A stretch of DNA of 64,000 nucleotides, taken from assembly GCF_000240165.1 (NCBI RefSeq), contig NC_017586.1:3906001-3970000 (forward strand). The letters are read 5' to 3'. Under the pieces are notes generated by a model that did no database searches, was not told the origin of the DNA, and saw nothing but the letters and a program-made list of their open reading frames with translations. The position numbers were made by a program, and so were the translations under genes. This document shows, one piece after another, positions 6,508 to 17,205 of this stretch. The DNA is from Streptantibioticus cattleyicolor NRRL 8057 = DSM 46488. GTDB lineage: Bacteria; Actinomycetota; Actinomycetes; Streptomycetales; Streptomycetaceae. The number at the start of each line of letters is the position of its first letter. The stretch's first letter is position 1.

Positions 6508-8519
6508 TTGAACATTCTCCGGCGCCGCGGACTCGCGGCGCTCACCACCGCGGTCGCGTTGACCGCGGGCACCACCGCGCTGGCCGTCCCGGCGGCGTCG
6601 GCGGCCAGCACGCCGTCCGACGGCCTGATCGCCATGGACAACGGCAACGGCATCCTCACCGTCCAGCCGGACGGCGGCGGCCTGCGGTCCCTGGGGGGCG
6701 GACTGCGGCAGCCGGCCTGGTCACCGGACGGCAGCCGGCTCGTCTCCGACGACGTGACCGGGCTGAGCACCCAGCGCTACGACGGCACCGGCTCGTACGC
6801 CCTGCCGTCGGCCACCGGCGCCTTCCAGGACCCGGCGTACTGGTACGCCGCGCAGGACGTGGTCTTCAGCTCGGCCGGGCGCCTGATGGCCCAGCGTTCG
6901 GACGGCACCACCACCGCGTGGCAGGTGCTCTCCGCGGCCCACGAGCCGTCGGGCGTCTGCGACGACCACCCGGCCGCCGAATACCGGCACGGCTACCTGT
7001 ACTTCGCCCGCCACACCGGGCGTTCCGGCAACGGGTGCGCGGGCGCCTCGGCCATCTGGAAGTACGACCCGGCGACCCGCGCGGTCACCAAGGTGGCCGA
7101 CAACGCCGACCAGCCGGCCGTCTCGTCCGACGGCGGCAAGCTCGCCTTCGTCCGCACCGTGGCCGGCCACCGCCAGGTCTTCACGGCCCGCGCCGACGGC
7201 TCCGGCGCCCGCCGGCTCACCACCGGCGACACCGACCACACCGATCCCGACTGGGCGCCGACCGGCACCCGGCTGGTGATGGAGGCGACCTCGGCCACCA
7301 CGCACGACGTGGTGATCACCGACGCCGCCGGCACCACGACCACCACGGTGTACGGCAACGGCTACCACCCCAAGTGGCAGCCGTTGCGCACCGATCACGT
7401 GATGCGGGTGTGGGGGAACAACGCCTCGGCCACCGCGATCGCCGGCTCCCGGTTCAACTGGGCTGGGCCACCGTCGGCCACCCCGAGGCGGGTCTGCTGC
7501 CGGCCACGGCGGCGGTGCTGATCAGCGGCGCCAACTCGGTCTACGCCCCGCTGGCGCCCGCGCTGGCGGCACGCAAGGGCGGCCCGGTGCTGCTGACCTC
7601 CAAGGGCGGCCTGGACGCCCCGGTGCGGGCGGAGCTGAAGCGGATGCTGCCGCGCGGCCGGACGGTCTACCTGATCGGCGGCACCGACGTGCTGAGCCAG
7701 GCGGTGGCCACCAAGGCCGCCTCGCTGGGCTACACCGTCAAGCGGCTCGCGGACTCCTCCCGGTACGGCACCTCGGTGGCGGTCGCCAAGGCGAGCACCA
7801 GCAGCCCGCGTGACGTCTTCCTGGCCACCGGCACCGACTACCACTCCGCCCTCGCGGCGGCCGGGGCGGCGGGCGCGGGCGGCGAGACGGGCGGTGTGGT
7901 GCTGCTGACCGACGACTCCACCATGACCACGTCGGTCTCCGCCTACCTGGCCCGCCTCGACCCCGCCAAGGTCCGGCTGATCCCGGTCGGCGGCACCGCC
8001 AAGAACGCGCTGCTGCGGGCGTACCAGGCCGGGCACATGCCCAGGTGGCCGCACCGGATCCAGTACTACCCGGTGATCGGCTCCTCCAGCGCCGACACCT
8101 CGGTGCGCCTGGCCCGCATGTGGTGGCGCGGCCCGGTCCAGCCCTCCCTGGCGAGCGTCAACAGCTGGCAGGACGGGGTGACCGCGTTCTCCTCCGGCGG
8201 GCTGTACGGCCCGGTGGTGTGGACGGACTCCGCACGGCTGACCGCCGTCGACGCCCGGTACCTCAGCGACGTCTCGGCGTCCGCGCGGAGCGTCGTCGTC
8301 TACGGCGGCACCCCGTCGGTCGCGCAGAACGTGGTCACCACCGTCGGCAACGCCATCGCCACCCCCGGCCACTGGGCCTACGAGCCGTGGGCCGGCGGGA
8401 TCGCGCCCAAGGCGGCGTTCGCCCTGAGCACCGCGGGGTCCGCCCCGGCCGCGCCGGCGGTACGGGAACCGGGTACGGCCGACGGCGGCCCGGGCACCCC
8501 GGTGACCACCACCCGCTGA
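6508..8519 (+). pseudogene. secreted TolB-like/CWB2 surface protein, frameshifted
   Basis: Two overlapping frames together encode one protein. The first (to the stop at 7521) has a signal peptide (LTTAVALTAGTTALAVPAASA) and a TolB/WD40-like propeller with repeated AWSPDGSRL, AVSSDGGKLAF and DWAPTGTRLVM strands. From about 7469 the correct frame continues in another phase as a CWB2 cell-wall-binding region (ISGANSVYAPLAPALA, VYLIGGTDVLSQAV, VFLATGTDYHSALAAAG, IPVGGTA). The break coincides with a tandem duplication of TGGGC at 7459-7468; removing one copy restores FNWATVG and a single frame of 668 residues. The start TTG 6508 follows a GGGGG; GTG 6496 is an alternative. As written it is broken; a sequencing error is possible. 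Confidence 0.85.
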
Positions 8520-8531
8520 CCTGACGTACCG

Positions 8532-9704
8532 TCAGTTCGTGGTGACCGGGGCGCCGATGAGCATGGCCGGCGCCCCGGCCACCCGGGTCAGCAGCACGGT
8601 GGCCGCGTTGGGCCCCCGCGGCTTGACCCGGCGCCGGACCTCCTCCGGTTCCACCGCCGACCCGCGCTTCTTCACCGTCAGCGTCCCCACCTCCCGTTCC
8701 CGCAGCAGCGCCTTGAGCCGCTTGAGGTTGAACGGCAGCGTGTCACTGATCGCGTAGGCGGTGGCGTACGGGGTGGGGCGCAGCTCGTCGGCGGTGACGT
8801 ACGCGATCGTCCCGTCGATCAGCCGGCCGCCGACCTGTTGCGCCACCTCGGCCACCAGATGGGCGCGGATCACGGCGCCGTCCGGCTCGTACACGTAGCC
8901 GCCCACCGGGCCGACCGGCGGATCGGGCAGCCCGGTGCCGGTCAGCGTGGCGCCTCGCGGCAGCAGCGTCGCGCTGCGCGCCCCGGGCCGGGTGCCGAAC
9001 CAGAGCACCGCCTCCTTGACGTCGCCGCGGTCGGAGACCCACTGCGCCTCGGCGTCGTCCGGCACCGCCTCGTGCGGCACGCCCGGCGCGATCTTCAACG
9101 CCGCGAACGACGTCGTACGGGCCGCCTCGACCGCCCACGACAGCGGCGGCGAGTACGCCTCCGGGTCGAAGATCCGGCCCCGTCCACCCCGGCGCGCCGG
9201 GTCCACGAAGACCGCGTCGTACCCGGCGGTGTCCACCTCGGTGACGTCCGCGCAGCGCACCTCGATACGGTCGGCGAGCCCCAGCGCCTCGGCGTTGGCC
9301 CGGGCCACCGCGCAGGTCAGCGGGGACCGGTCGACCGCCAGCACCTCGATCCCGGCGCGGGCCAGCGCGATGGCGTCGCCGCCGATCCCGGCGCACAGGT
9401 CGGCCACCCGGCCCACCCCGAGCCGGGCGAACCGCGCCGCCCGGTGCTCGGCGACCGTGGTCCGCGTCGCCTGCTCCACCCCGTCGGGCGTGAAGTACAT
9501 CCGGTCCGCGTCCGCCCCGAACTTGGCCGCCGCGCGCCGCCGCAGCCGCGCCTGGGTCAGCGCCGCGGAGACCAACTCCGCCGGGTGCTCGCGCCGCAAC
9601 CGCGTCGCCACCGCCAACTCCCCGGCCTCCTCGTACCCCCCCAGCCCCGCGAGCAGCGCCTGCCCCTCGTCCGTCAGCAGCCCGGCGAACGCCTCCGTCT
9701 CCAT
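8532..9704 (-). CDS. class I SAM-dependent methyltransferase, THUMP-like
   Basis: The 390-residue product has an N-terminal helical region, then a Rossmann methyltransferase core with the SAM motif VADLCAGIGGDAIALA (residues 100-115), the acidic VLAVDRS and the catalytic-loop-like VFVDPARR (166-172). The C-terminal third, ending LTVKKRGSAVEPEEVRRR and VLLTRV, resembles the THUMP-like domain of actinobacterial RNA methyltransferases. RNA is the likely substrate by family; the modified base is not predictable. It converges on the CWB2 gene with only 12 bases between stops and is divergent from groES. Confidence 0.85.
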   Translation of the reverse strand: METEAFAGLLTDEGQALLAGLGGYEEAGELAVATRLRREHPAELVSAALTQARLRRRAAAKFGADADRMYFTPDGVEQATRTTVAEHRAARFARLGVGRVADLCAGIGGDAIALARAGIEVLAVDRSPLTCAVARANAEALGLADRIEVRCADVTEVDTAGYDAVFVDPARRGGRGRIFDPEAYSPPLSWAVEAARTTSFAALKIAPGVPHEAVPDDAEAQWVSDRGDVKEAVLWFGTRPGARSATLLPRGATLTGTGLPDPPVGPVGGYVYEPDGAVIRAHLVAEVAQQVGGRLIDGTIAYVTADELRPTPYATAYAISDTLPFNLKRLKALLREREVGTLTVKKRGSAVEPEEVRRRVKPRGPNAATVLLTRVAGAPAMLIGAPVTTN

Positions 9705-9831
9705 GCCCCCATTCTGCGCGGTTGCCCGGGCGGTGCGGCGCCGGCCCGGTCGCCCGGGGTTCCGGGGGCCAGGGGCGGAGTCCTGGCGGGGGCGGAAACG
9801 TCCCCGAGTCTCGCGCCACGCGAGGCTCTGG

Positions 9832-9858
9832 TTGGCACTCCGCTTGACCGAGTGCTAG
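9832..9858. promoter_or_regulatory. CIRCE operator 1 (HrcA site)
   Basis: TTGGCACTC-N9-GAGTGCTAG matches the CIRCE consensus TTAGCACTC-N9-GAGTGCTAA. It contains the -35 hexamer of the groES promoter, so HrcA bound here would block RNA polymerase. Confidence 0.93.
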
Positions 9859-9872
9859 CCGCGTCCTAGTCT
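9844..9872 (+). promoter_or_regulatory. groESL promoter
   Basis: The -35 TTGACC (9844-9849) and -10 TAGTCT (9867-9872) are separated by 17 bases, a good vegetative (HrdB-type) promoter. It lies between and within the two CIRCE operators. Confidence 0.85.
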
Positions 9873-9877
9873 CGGCG

Positions 9878-9904
9878 TTGGCACTCTCCACCGGGGAGTG
9901 CCAA
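9878..9904. promoter_or_regulatory. CIRCE operator 2 (HrcA site)
   Basis: A perfect inverted repeat TTGGCACTC-N9-GAGTGCCAA starts six bases after the -10 box, around the expected transcription start. Two CIRCE elements before groES are known in Streptomyces and allow tight heat-inducible repression by HrcA. Confidence 0.95.
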
Positions 9905-10006
9905 GACACCGCGACGGGCAGGTCCGGCACCCGCGACGACGGGCCTACCAGGTCGCCACCCCAATACAGACACTCCCGTGAGCTCTCCGAAGGGGGAGGT
10001 CGGATC

Positions 10007-10315
10007 GTGACGACCGCCAGCACCAAGGTTGCCATCAAGCCGCTTGAGGACCGCGTTGTGGTCCAGCCGCTCGAGGCCGAGCAGACCACTGCCTCCGGCC
10101 TGGTCATCCCGGACACCGCGAAGGAGAAGCCCCAGGAGGGCGTCATCCTCGCCGTCGGCCCGGGCCGCTTCGAGGAGGGCAAGCGCCTCCCGCTCGACGT
10201 CAAGGTCGGCGATGTCGTGCTCTACAGCAAGTACGGCGGCACCGAGGTGAAGTACAACGGCGAGGAGTACCTCGTCCTCTCGGCCCGCGACGTTCTCGCG
10301 ATCGTCGAGAAGTAA
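10007..10315 (+). CDS. groES: GroES, 10 kDa co-chaperonin
   Basis: GroES caps the GroEL cavity during ATP-driven protein folding. The 102-residue protein has [19 protein letters not shown], the mobile loop [18 protein letters not shown], and the C-terminal [16 protein letters not shown] and [13 protein letters not shown], all canonical. The start GTG 10007 follows the strong ribosome binding site AGGGGGAGG (9991-9999). It is the first gene of a two-gene operon with groEL1 under HrcA/CIRCE control. Confidence 0.98.
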   Translation: MTTASTKVAIKPLEDRVVVQPLEAEQTTASGLVIPDTAKEKPQEGVILAVGPGRFEEGKRLPLDVKVGDVVLYSKYGGTEVKYNGEEYLVLSARDVLAIVEK

Positions 10316-10335
10316 TCCGGGAATTCGGCACGGCA

Positions 10336-10356
10336 CGTCCCCGTCGCCCGGGGACG
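10336..10356 (+). other. intercistronic hairpin groES-groEL
   Basis: Eight-base perfect arms CGTCCCCG and CGGGGACG flank a five-base loop 20 bases after the groES stop. There is no T-tract, so it is more likely an RNA processing or stability element than a strong terminator. Confidence 0.5.
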
Positions 10357-10404
10357 GCCGTCACCCGGCTCTACTCATACGCAGCCGTGAACCCCCGCCC
10401 CGGG

Positions 10405-10446
10405 TTTCCGTGTCCCGTCGGACCGTTTCCGTGTCCCGTTGGACCG
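10405..10446. repeat. 21-bp tandem repeat between groES and groEL
   Basis: Two adjacent copies of TTTCCGTGTCCCGT(C/T)GGACCG differ at one base. They lie in the 181-base spacer between groES and groEL, which otherwise holds only a small hairpin. Confidence 0.85.
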
Positions 10447-10469
10447 GGGCCCGGGGCGTGGGCTTTTGA

Positions 10470-12128
<1,659 letters not shown>

Positions 12129-12173
12129 CGGGACCCCGTCCGGCGTCGACCTGACGCCCGCGCTCCACCGGCG

Positions 12174-12207
12174 AGGCCCGGCACCCCTTCAGGGGCGCCG
12201 GGCCTCG
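12174..12207 (+). terminator. groEL terminator
   Basis: A 15-bp stem (GAGGCCCGGCACCCC with GGGGCGCCGGGCCTC, one mismatch) with a TTCA tetraloop lies 46 bases after the groEL stop. It lacks a long T-run, as is common in Streptomyces. Confidence 0.8.
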
Positions 12208-12611
12208 CCCATCACGTCCCGGGCCCGCACCCCCGGCCCCCACGCGGCCGGCCGCCCGACGACGTGCGGGGCGCGGGGTCGACCCGGCCCGCCCCGCGCG
12301 GTTCCGCCCGCGTGGTCGGTCCGGTCGGTCAGGACGATCGGTCCGGTCATCTCGCCCCGGCGGGGCCGGTCAGGACGATCGGAACGGTCGGTCGCCCCGG
12401 ATCGATCCGGTTCCCACCGGCCGGTCATCTCGGCCCGGCGGGGCCGGTCAGGCCGGTCAGCAGGGCGATGGCCGATGGCTGCCGCTCGGGGACGCGTGGT
12501 CGCGGCGGATCCGTTCGCGTTCCCGTTTCCGGCGCCGGCGCTTCGCGGGAGCCGTCCGGCGGCCGGTCGCGAGTGGCCGGACGGCGCTGCGGTACGTGGT
12601 CGCGCTCCGGC
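12208..12611. other. 404-bp gap with GGTC-rich repeats
   Basis: No credible gene is visible. The middle consists of repeated GGTCGGTC/GGTCAGG units, including the direct repeat listed at 12343-12452. The rest is low-complexity GC-rich sequence upstream of the convergent groEL terminator and downstream of the SDR gene. Confidence 0.6.
12343..12452. repeat. 32-bp direct repeat pair
   Basis: Copies 12343-12374 and 12421-12452 share CCGGTCATCTCG, CCCGGCGGGGCCGGTCAGG and differ at one base. Shorter related units (GGTCAGGACGATCGG, twice) lie around them. It looks like slippage-generated repeat DNA. Confidence 0.75.
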
Positions 12612-13385
12612 TCAGTGGGCCCCGTAGCGGCGGCCGGCTTCGCTGGACACCTGGCCGATCGCGCCGCTGGGGATGAGCTTGGTCAGCGCCACCGCCGTCT
12701 TGTACCGCAGGTCGGGGACGCTGACGACCCGGCCGCGCGCCAGATCACGGATGGCCGCCGCCACCAGCTTGTCCGCGTCCAGCCAGGCCCACCCCGGGAT
12801 GCTGCCGGTGTCCATCCCGGCGCGCTCGTGGAACTCGGTGCGCACGAACCCCGGGCACAGCGCCATCAACCGCACGCCCGACCCCGCCAGGTCGTGCGCC
12901 ACGCCCTCGGTGAAGCGCACCACCCACGCCTTGCTCGCCGAGTACGTACCGCGCGGCACGAACGCGGCCACCGACGCCACGTTGATCACAAAGCCCCGGC
13001 CACGCTCCCGCATCGCCTTCGTCGCGGCCGAGGTCAGCCGCAGCACCGCCTCGCAGTGCACCTTCAGCATCGTCAACTCGTCGGCGAGCGGCGCCTCCAG
13101 GAAGGTGCCCCTGTTGCCGAACCCGGCGTTGTTCACCAGGACGTCGACCGGCCGTTCCGGATCGCCCAGCCTCGACTCGACCGCGGCGATCCCCTTGTCC
13201 GTGGCGAGGTCGGCGGTGAGCACGTCCACCGCGACGCCGTGCCGGCGCCGCAACTCCGCTGCCTGTTCCTCCAGTCGTTCGGTGTTGCGGGCGACGAGCA
13301 CCAGGTCGTGCCCGTCGCTCGCCAGCCGCCGCGCGAACGCGGCGCCGATACCCGCAGTAGCTCCGGTGATGAGTGAGGTCGTCAT
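12612..13385 (-). CDS. short-chain dehydrogenase/reductase
   Basis: A classical SDR of 257 residues: the NAD(P) motif TGATAGIG (7-14), NNAG (85-88), catalytic Ser138 in INVAS, and YSASK (Tyr148, Lys152). Arg after VLVAR (position 33) hints at NADPH preference. The substrate is unknown; the C-terminal part (WAWLDADKLVAAAIRDLARGR, split by helix breaks) resembles DltE/YqjQ-type reductases. It begins ten bases from the end of the MOSC gene on the same strand, so the two may be co-transcribed. Confidence 0.9.
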   Translation of the reverse strand: MTTSLITGATAGIGAAFARRLASDGHDLVLVARNTERLEEQAAELRRRHGVAVDVLTADLATDKGIAAVESRLGDPERPVDVLVNNAGFGNRGTFLEAPLADELTMLKVHCEAVLRLTSAATKAMRERGRGFVINVASVAAFVPRGTYSASKAWVVRFTEGVAHDLAGSGVRLMALCPGFVRTEFHERAGMDTGSIPGWAWLDADKLVAAAIRDLARGRVVSVPDLRYKTAVALTKLIPSGAIGQVSSEAGRRYGAH

Positions 13386-13394
13386 GGACGAAGG

Positions 13395-14072
13395 CTACGC
13401 ATCCCGCGCCACCGCCCGCCGCTCCAACCGCTTCCGCACCGATGCGGCGTGCTCGGGGTTGAGCGCTTCGCCCGCCGCGAGCACCCGGGGCAGCAGCTCC
13501 GGCTCACCGCTCAGCGCCCGCAGCACCAACGCCACCGTGACCTCGTGCTCCGGCCGGTGCTCCACCGTCACCTGGTCACCCGCGCGCACCTCGCCCGGCC
13601 GGACCACCCGCAGATACGCCCCCGGCCGTGCGGCCTGCGTGAACCGCTTCACCCACCCCGGCTCCTCCAGCCATTCCTGGAACGTCCGGCACGGAATCCG
13701 GGGCGAGGTCACCTCCAGCAGCACGTCCGGACCGACCCGCCACCTCTCCCCGACCAGCGCGCCGTTGACGTCCAGGCCGGCCACGGTGAAGTTCTCCCCG
13801 AACGATCCGTTGGCCAGCGGCTTGCCCAACTCCCTTTCCCAGTGGTCGAGATCCTCCCTCGCGTAGGCGTACACGGCCTGGTGGTCGCCGCCGTGGAACC
13901 GCTTGTCGCCGATCCGGTCCCCGGCGAGCCCGCTGTCCGCCGTCCCCTGCGGCCCGGGAGCCACGATCTTCACCATGGTGTCGATGGGCCGCTTGTCGAT
14001 ACCGGTGAATTCGGCGTCGGTGTAGTCGACGACCTTGGGCACGGCGATGTTCACGGAAAGCAGTTCAGGCAT
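13395..14072 (-). CDS. MOSC-domain protein (YiiM-like)
   Basis: MOSC domains bind molybdenum cofactor or metal-sulfur groups; YiiM-like proteins reduce N-hydroxylated compounds together with redox partners. The 225-residue protein has GDRIGDKRFHGGDHQAVYAY, the segment SFGENFTV, and SPRIPCRTF with the conserved Cys expected to ligate molybdenum. It ends with a short Arg-rich helix. Just upstream of the SDR gene in the same orientation. Family assignment is good; the physiological substrate is unknown. Confidence 0.9.
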   Translation of the reverse strand: MPELLSVNIAVPKVVDYTDAEFTGIDKRPIDTMVKIVAPGPQGTADSGLAGDRIGDKRFHGGDHQAVYAYAREDLDHWERELGKPLANGSFGENFTVAGLDVNGALVGERWRVGPDVLLEVTSPRIPCRTFQEWLEEPGWVKRFTQAARPGAYLRVVRPGEVRAGDQVTVEHRPEHEVTVALVLRALSGEPELLPRVLAAGEALNPEHAASVRKRLERRAVARDA

Positions 14073-14112
14073 GGGCCGACCTTAGAGCCCCCACCTCGGC
14101 CGAGCGAGATCT

Positions 14113-15234
14113 TTACGCGGTGCCTCGCGGCCGGTGGGCCGGGGCACGCAGGGCGTTCAGCAACAGGTCGACGTCGTCAGCCGAGTTGTAGAGGTGGAAG
14201 GAGGCCCGCAGGTGGCCGGCCCGGTCGGAGACCACGATCCCGGCGCGGGCGAGGTCGTCCGCCCGGTGGCCCAGCCCCGGCACCGAGACGATGGGTGAGC
14301 CGCCGTCACCCACCGGGCGGTGCCCCAGCTCGGCCAGTCCGGCGCGGTAGCGGTCGGCGAGGGCCAGGTTGTGGGCGCCGATGGCGTCGACGCCTATCTC
14401 CTCCAGCAGGGTCAGCGACTGCTCGGCGCCTATGCAGGACAGGTAGGCCGGCGAGGTGTCGAACCGGCGGGCCGCGGCGGGGAACGCGGTGACCGGTCCG
14501 TAGCACGACCCGTAGGGGTCCTCTGCCGCGTACCACCCCGAGAGCAGCGGCGGCAGCTCCTCGGCAGCCGCTTCGCTCACGGTGAGGAAAGAGACGCCGC
14601 GCGGGGCCAGGAGCCACTTGAAGGCGCCGCACACCAGGTAGTCGACCTCGCCCGCGTGGACCGGCTGCCAGCCCACCGAATGCGTGGCGTCCACCAGGGT
14701 CCGCGTGCCGTGGGTAGCCGCCGCCGACCGGATGGCCGCGAGGTCGGCGACGCGCCCGTCGGCGGACTGCACCGAGCTGACCGCCACCAGCGCGGTGCCC
14801 GGCCGTATCTCGTCCGCCAGGCATTCCAGCGGGGCGCTGCGCACCTTCAGGTCGCGGCGTATCACGAAGGGGGTGATGAGGGAGGAGAAGTCGTCGTCGG
14901 CGTGGAGCACCTCGGCACCGGCGGGGAGCGACATGGCGATCAGACCGGCGTGGACCGAGACCGCCGGGCCGATCGCCACCCTGTCGGCCGTCACCCCGGC
15001 CAGTCGGGCGAACGCCTCCCGCGACGCCGTCACCGCCGGCTCCCACGCGGAGAACTCCGCGACCGGCCAGCCGTCCAGGGCGCGCCGGAGCGCGTCGGTG
15101 GCCCGGGCCGGGGCCAGCCCGGTGGACGCGGTGTTGAGGTAGACCGGCGGGTGCCGGCGCGCCGGCGGTGTCGTCCGATCCGCCTGCGCATATGTCGTCT
15201 GCGGCGCGAACTCGCCGCCCCCCAAGCTCTTCAT
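14113..15234 (-). CDS. class V aminotransferase-fold PLP enzyme
   Basis: The 373-residue product has the fold-type I/class V layout: YLNTASTG near residue 32, a Ser-rich turn, DATHSVGW (Asp182 and His185, which contact PLP), and the Schiff-base lysine Lys206 in GAFKWLLAPRG. The C-terminal small domain ends with LRASFHLYNSADDVDLLL, common in cysteine desulfurase/isopenicillin-N-epimerase relatives. Catalytic Cys of desulfurases is not evident. It is transcribed divergently from a LysR-type regulator 84 bases away, which probably controls it. Reaction not predictable. Confidence 0.9.
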   Translation of the reverse strand: MKSLGGGEFAPQTTYAQADRTTPPARRHPPVYLNTASTGLAPARATDALRRALDGWPVAEFSAWEPAVTASREAFARLAGVTADRVAIGPAVSVHAGLIAMSLPAGAEVLHADDDFSSLITPFVIRRDLKVRSAPLECLADEIRPGTALVAVSSVQSADGRVADLAAIRSAAATHGTRTLVDATHSVGWQPVHAGEVDYLVCGAFKWLLAPRGVSFLTVSEAAAEELPPLLSGWYAAEDPYGSCYGPVTAFPAAARRFDTSPAYLSCIGAEQSLTLLEEIGVDAIGAHNLALADRYRAGLAELGHRPVGDGGSPIVSVPGLGHRADDLARAGIVVSDRAGHLRASFHLYNSADDVDLLLNALRAPAHRPRGTA

Positions 15235-15292
15235 GCGAACTAGCGTGCACCCCGTTCGAACTCAAAGTCCATAGCTAATTTCTCGCCTTCAT

Positions 15293-15312
15293 CCCTAAGG
15301 GTGACTTATGAT
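15293..15312 (+). promoter_or_regulatory. candidate leaderless promoter of the LysR gene
   Basis: A good -10 box TATGAT (15307-15312) lies six bases before GTG 15319, and no proper Shine-Dalgarno site is present. A small palindrome CCCTAAGGG (15293-15301) just upstream could be part of a regulator site in the 84-base divergent region. No -35 consensus is visible. Confidence 0.45.
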
Positions 15313-15318
15313 CGAAGG

Positions 15319-16260
15319 GTGATAGAAGCACGCCATCTCCGGGTACTGCGAGCGGTCTCCAGGACGGGTTCGTTCTCCGCCGCCGCTCGGGAGCTCGGCT
15401 GCACCCAGCCCGCCGTCAGCCAGCAGATGAAGGCCCTCGAACTCTCGGTGGGCACGCCCCTGATCGTCCGGGTGGGCCGGGAGATGCGGCTCACCGAGGC
15501 GGGCGAGGCGCTGACCCGGCACGCCACCGGGATCCTGGCCGGGCTCACCGCGGCGGAGGAGGAGGTGGCCGCGATCGCCGGGCTGCGGGCCGGGCGGGTC
15601 CGGCTCGCCTCGTTCCCCTCCGGCAGCTCCACCCTGGTCCCGGCCGCGGTGGCCGCGATGCGGGCCGCCCACCCCGGTACGCAGGTCTCGCTGGAGGAGG
15701 CCGAGCCACCGGAGTCGGTGGAAATGCTCCGTTCGGGTGATTGCGAAATCGCCCTGGCGTTCCGTTACCTGGATATGCCCGGCGGGGAGGGTGAGTGGGA
15801 CGACCTGGTCGTCCGGCCGCTGCTCACCGATCGCCTGGTGGGTCTGGTCCCGGCTTCGCATCCGCTGGCACAGGCCGCGCCGCGGGGTCACGCGGTCGGT
15901 GTCGGCGACCTGGCGGACGAGCAGTGGATCGCGGGCTGCCCGCGATGCCGCCGCCACCTCGTCGCCGTCTGCGAGAACGCCGGGTTCACGCCGCGCATCG
16001 ACTTCGCCACCGACGACTACCCGGCCGTCGCCGGCCTGGTCGGAGCCGGTCTCGGGGTCGCCATGCTGCCGGAGCTCGCGTTGGAGTCCGTACGTCCGAA
16101 GGGGGTGACGATCGTCGAGGTGGAGCCCGTGGTGCGCCGCGAGATCGTCGCGCTCACCCTGCCCGACCTGGAGCCGGTGCCGGCCGTGCACGCCATGCTC
16201 GACCGCCTCGCGGAGGCCGCCGGCCCGCTGAGGTCGCTGAGCGGTGCGGTGGCGTCCTGA
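15319..16260 (+). CDS. LysR-family transcriptional regulator
   Basis: The 313-residue protein has the N-terminal LysR winged helix-turn-helix (HLRVLRAVSRTGSFSAAARE to LTRHATGIL, roughly residues 5-65, split here at 20) and a C-terminal effector domain from residue 90 with RVRLASFPSGSSTLVPAAV. The segment CPRCRRHLVAVC carries three Cys that could sense metal or redox. GTG 15319 was chosen because the N-terminus IEARHLRVLRAV is standard and the TATGAT box fits a leaderless start; GTG 15301 would add six residues. By the usual LysR rule it regulates the divergent aminotransferase gene and itself. Confidence 0.9.
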   Translation: MIEARHLRVLRAVSRTGSFSAAARELGCTQPAVSQQMKALELSVGTPLIVRVGREMRLTEAGEALTRHATGILAGLTAAEEEVAAIAGLRAGRVRLASFPSGSSTLVPAAVAAMRAAHPGTQVSLEEAEPPESVEMLRSGDCEIALAFRYLDMPGGEGEWDDLVVRPLLTDRLVGLVPASHPLAQAAPRGHAVGVGDLADEQWIAGCPRCRRHLVAVCENAGFTPRIDFATDDYPAVAGLVGAGLGVAMLPELALESVRPKGVTIVEVEPVVRREIVALTLPDLEPVPAVHAMLDRLAEAAGPLRSLSGAVAS

Positions 16261-16795
16261 GGGATGTGCGCGCCCGCGGACGTGGCGGGTGCCGTGGCGT
16301 TCCCGGAGGGCTCGGAGGCGTGCCGCGGTGAGCCCGTCCGCCGTGGCGGCTCGTGCGGGGGAGGGGCCGGGGCGGCCGGCGGGCTCGTGACGCCGGGGCG
16401 GGCGCGGTGTCGGTGAGGCGCCCGAGGGCGCGGCGAGTGGACGACCGGGGCCCGTCGGGAAGCCGGGACGGCCAGGGCGGTGGATGGCAGCGGGGGGCGG
16501 CCGTTTCTCCGTCGCGGGAGGTGACGGGGTGCCAGGGGTGAAGTGGGCGTTTGGTTGACGCTTCACCCGTTCGCGTAAGCGCCGTTCCGCCGTGGAGGGG
16601 CGGGGCGCGGTTACGTTGCGTGGGCGCGGCCATGCGGTCGACGGGGGGTGAGTGGGGCGCGCGTGGGGGCGGGTGGGGTGTGCAGGAGCGCGTACCGGAA
16701 GGGAGCGCCGGTGGGTAGTGGGGACCGACCGCCCGGGGTGAAGGTCCGGGAGGGGATGCAGAAACGATTCTGCCGGAGTATCGGTTGCCGGAGTG
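16261..16795. other. 535-bp gap between LysR gene and whiD
   Basis: No believable gene is seen; frames present have poor codon structure. Near the whiD end there is a short perfect hairpin GCAGAA-ACGA-TTCTGC (16758-16773) followed by three GTTGCCGG repeats, possibly part of the whiD transcript end. Around 16528-16565 GGTGAAG and CTTCACC can form a weak bulged stem. Confidence 0.5.
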
Positions 16796-17101
16796 TCAGT
16801 TGCCGGGGCTGCTGATCAACCGGTTCCGGGACCGGCCCATCATCTCCTCGCGTTCGTCCTCGGTCAGTCCGCCCCAGACGCCGTACGGCTCACGTACCGC
16901 CAGCGCGTGCGCCGCGCACGCCGCGCGGACCGGGCAGCGCATGCACACCTCCTTCGCGGCGGCCTCGCGCGAGCTGCGGGCCGCGCCGCGCTCGCCCTCG
17001 GGGTGGAAGAACAGTGAGCTGTCGACGCCGCGACATGCGGCGACGAGCTGCCAGTCCCACAGATCGGCGTTGGGGCCAGGGAGGCGGGAGAAGTCTGCCA
17101 T
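16796..17101 (-). CDS. whiD: WhiD, WhiB-family Fe-S developmental regulator
   Basis: WhiD is a Wbl protein that binds a nitric-oxide-sensitive [4Fe-4S] cluster and, with the housekeeping sigma factor, is required for late sporulation in Streptomyces; the mycobacterial counterpart is WhiB3. The 101-residue protein starts ADFSRLPGPNADLWDWQL, has the four cluster cysteines Cys23, Cys53, Cys56 and Cys62 (C-x29-C-x2-C-x5-C), and the GVWGG turn at 74-78. The ribosome binding site AAGGGG precedes ATG 17101. Its position divergent from bldM is the conserved Streptomyces arrangement. It is slightly shorter than some orthologues at the C-terminus. Confidence 0.96.
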   Translation of the reverse strand: MADFSRLPGPNADLWDWQLVAACRGVDSSLFFHPEGERGAARSSREAAAKEVCMRCPVRAACAAHALAVREPYGVWGGLTEDEREEMMGRSRNRLISSPGN

Positions 17102-17176
17102 TGCTCATCCCCTTGAGAGGTCTGCCGGCGGGCCGTGCCGCCTGCGGCCGTCCACGATCGTGTCCAACTGGATGTA

Positions 17177-17205
17177 AATATGACTCATGGCAAATCTAGC
17201 CTCAA
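17177..17205 (-). promoter_or_regulatory. candidate whiD promoter
   Basis: On the minus strand TTGAGG (17205-17200) and CATATT (17182-17177) are separated by 17 bases, a fair vegetative-type promoter about 75 bases upstream of the whiD start. Confidence 0.4.

Noticed and set aside
16353-16541. Small Arg/Gly-rich frame between the LysR gene and whiD
   Set aside because: No start signal, and its codon use is unlike that of the neighbouring genes.
16528-16565. GGTGAAG...CTTCACC as terminator of the LysR gene
   Set aside because: The stem is bulged and far from the LysR stop, and there is no T-run.
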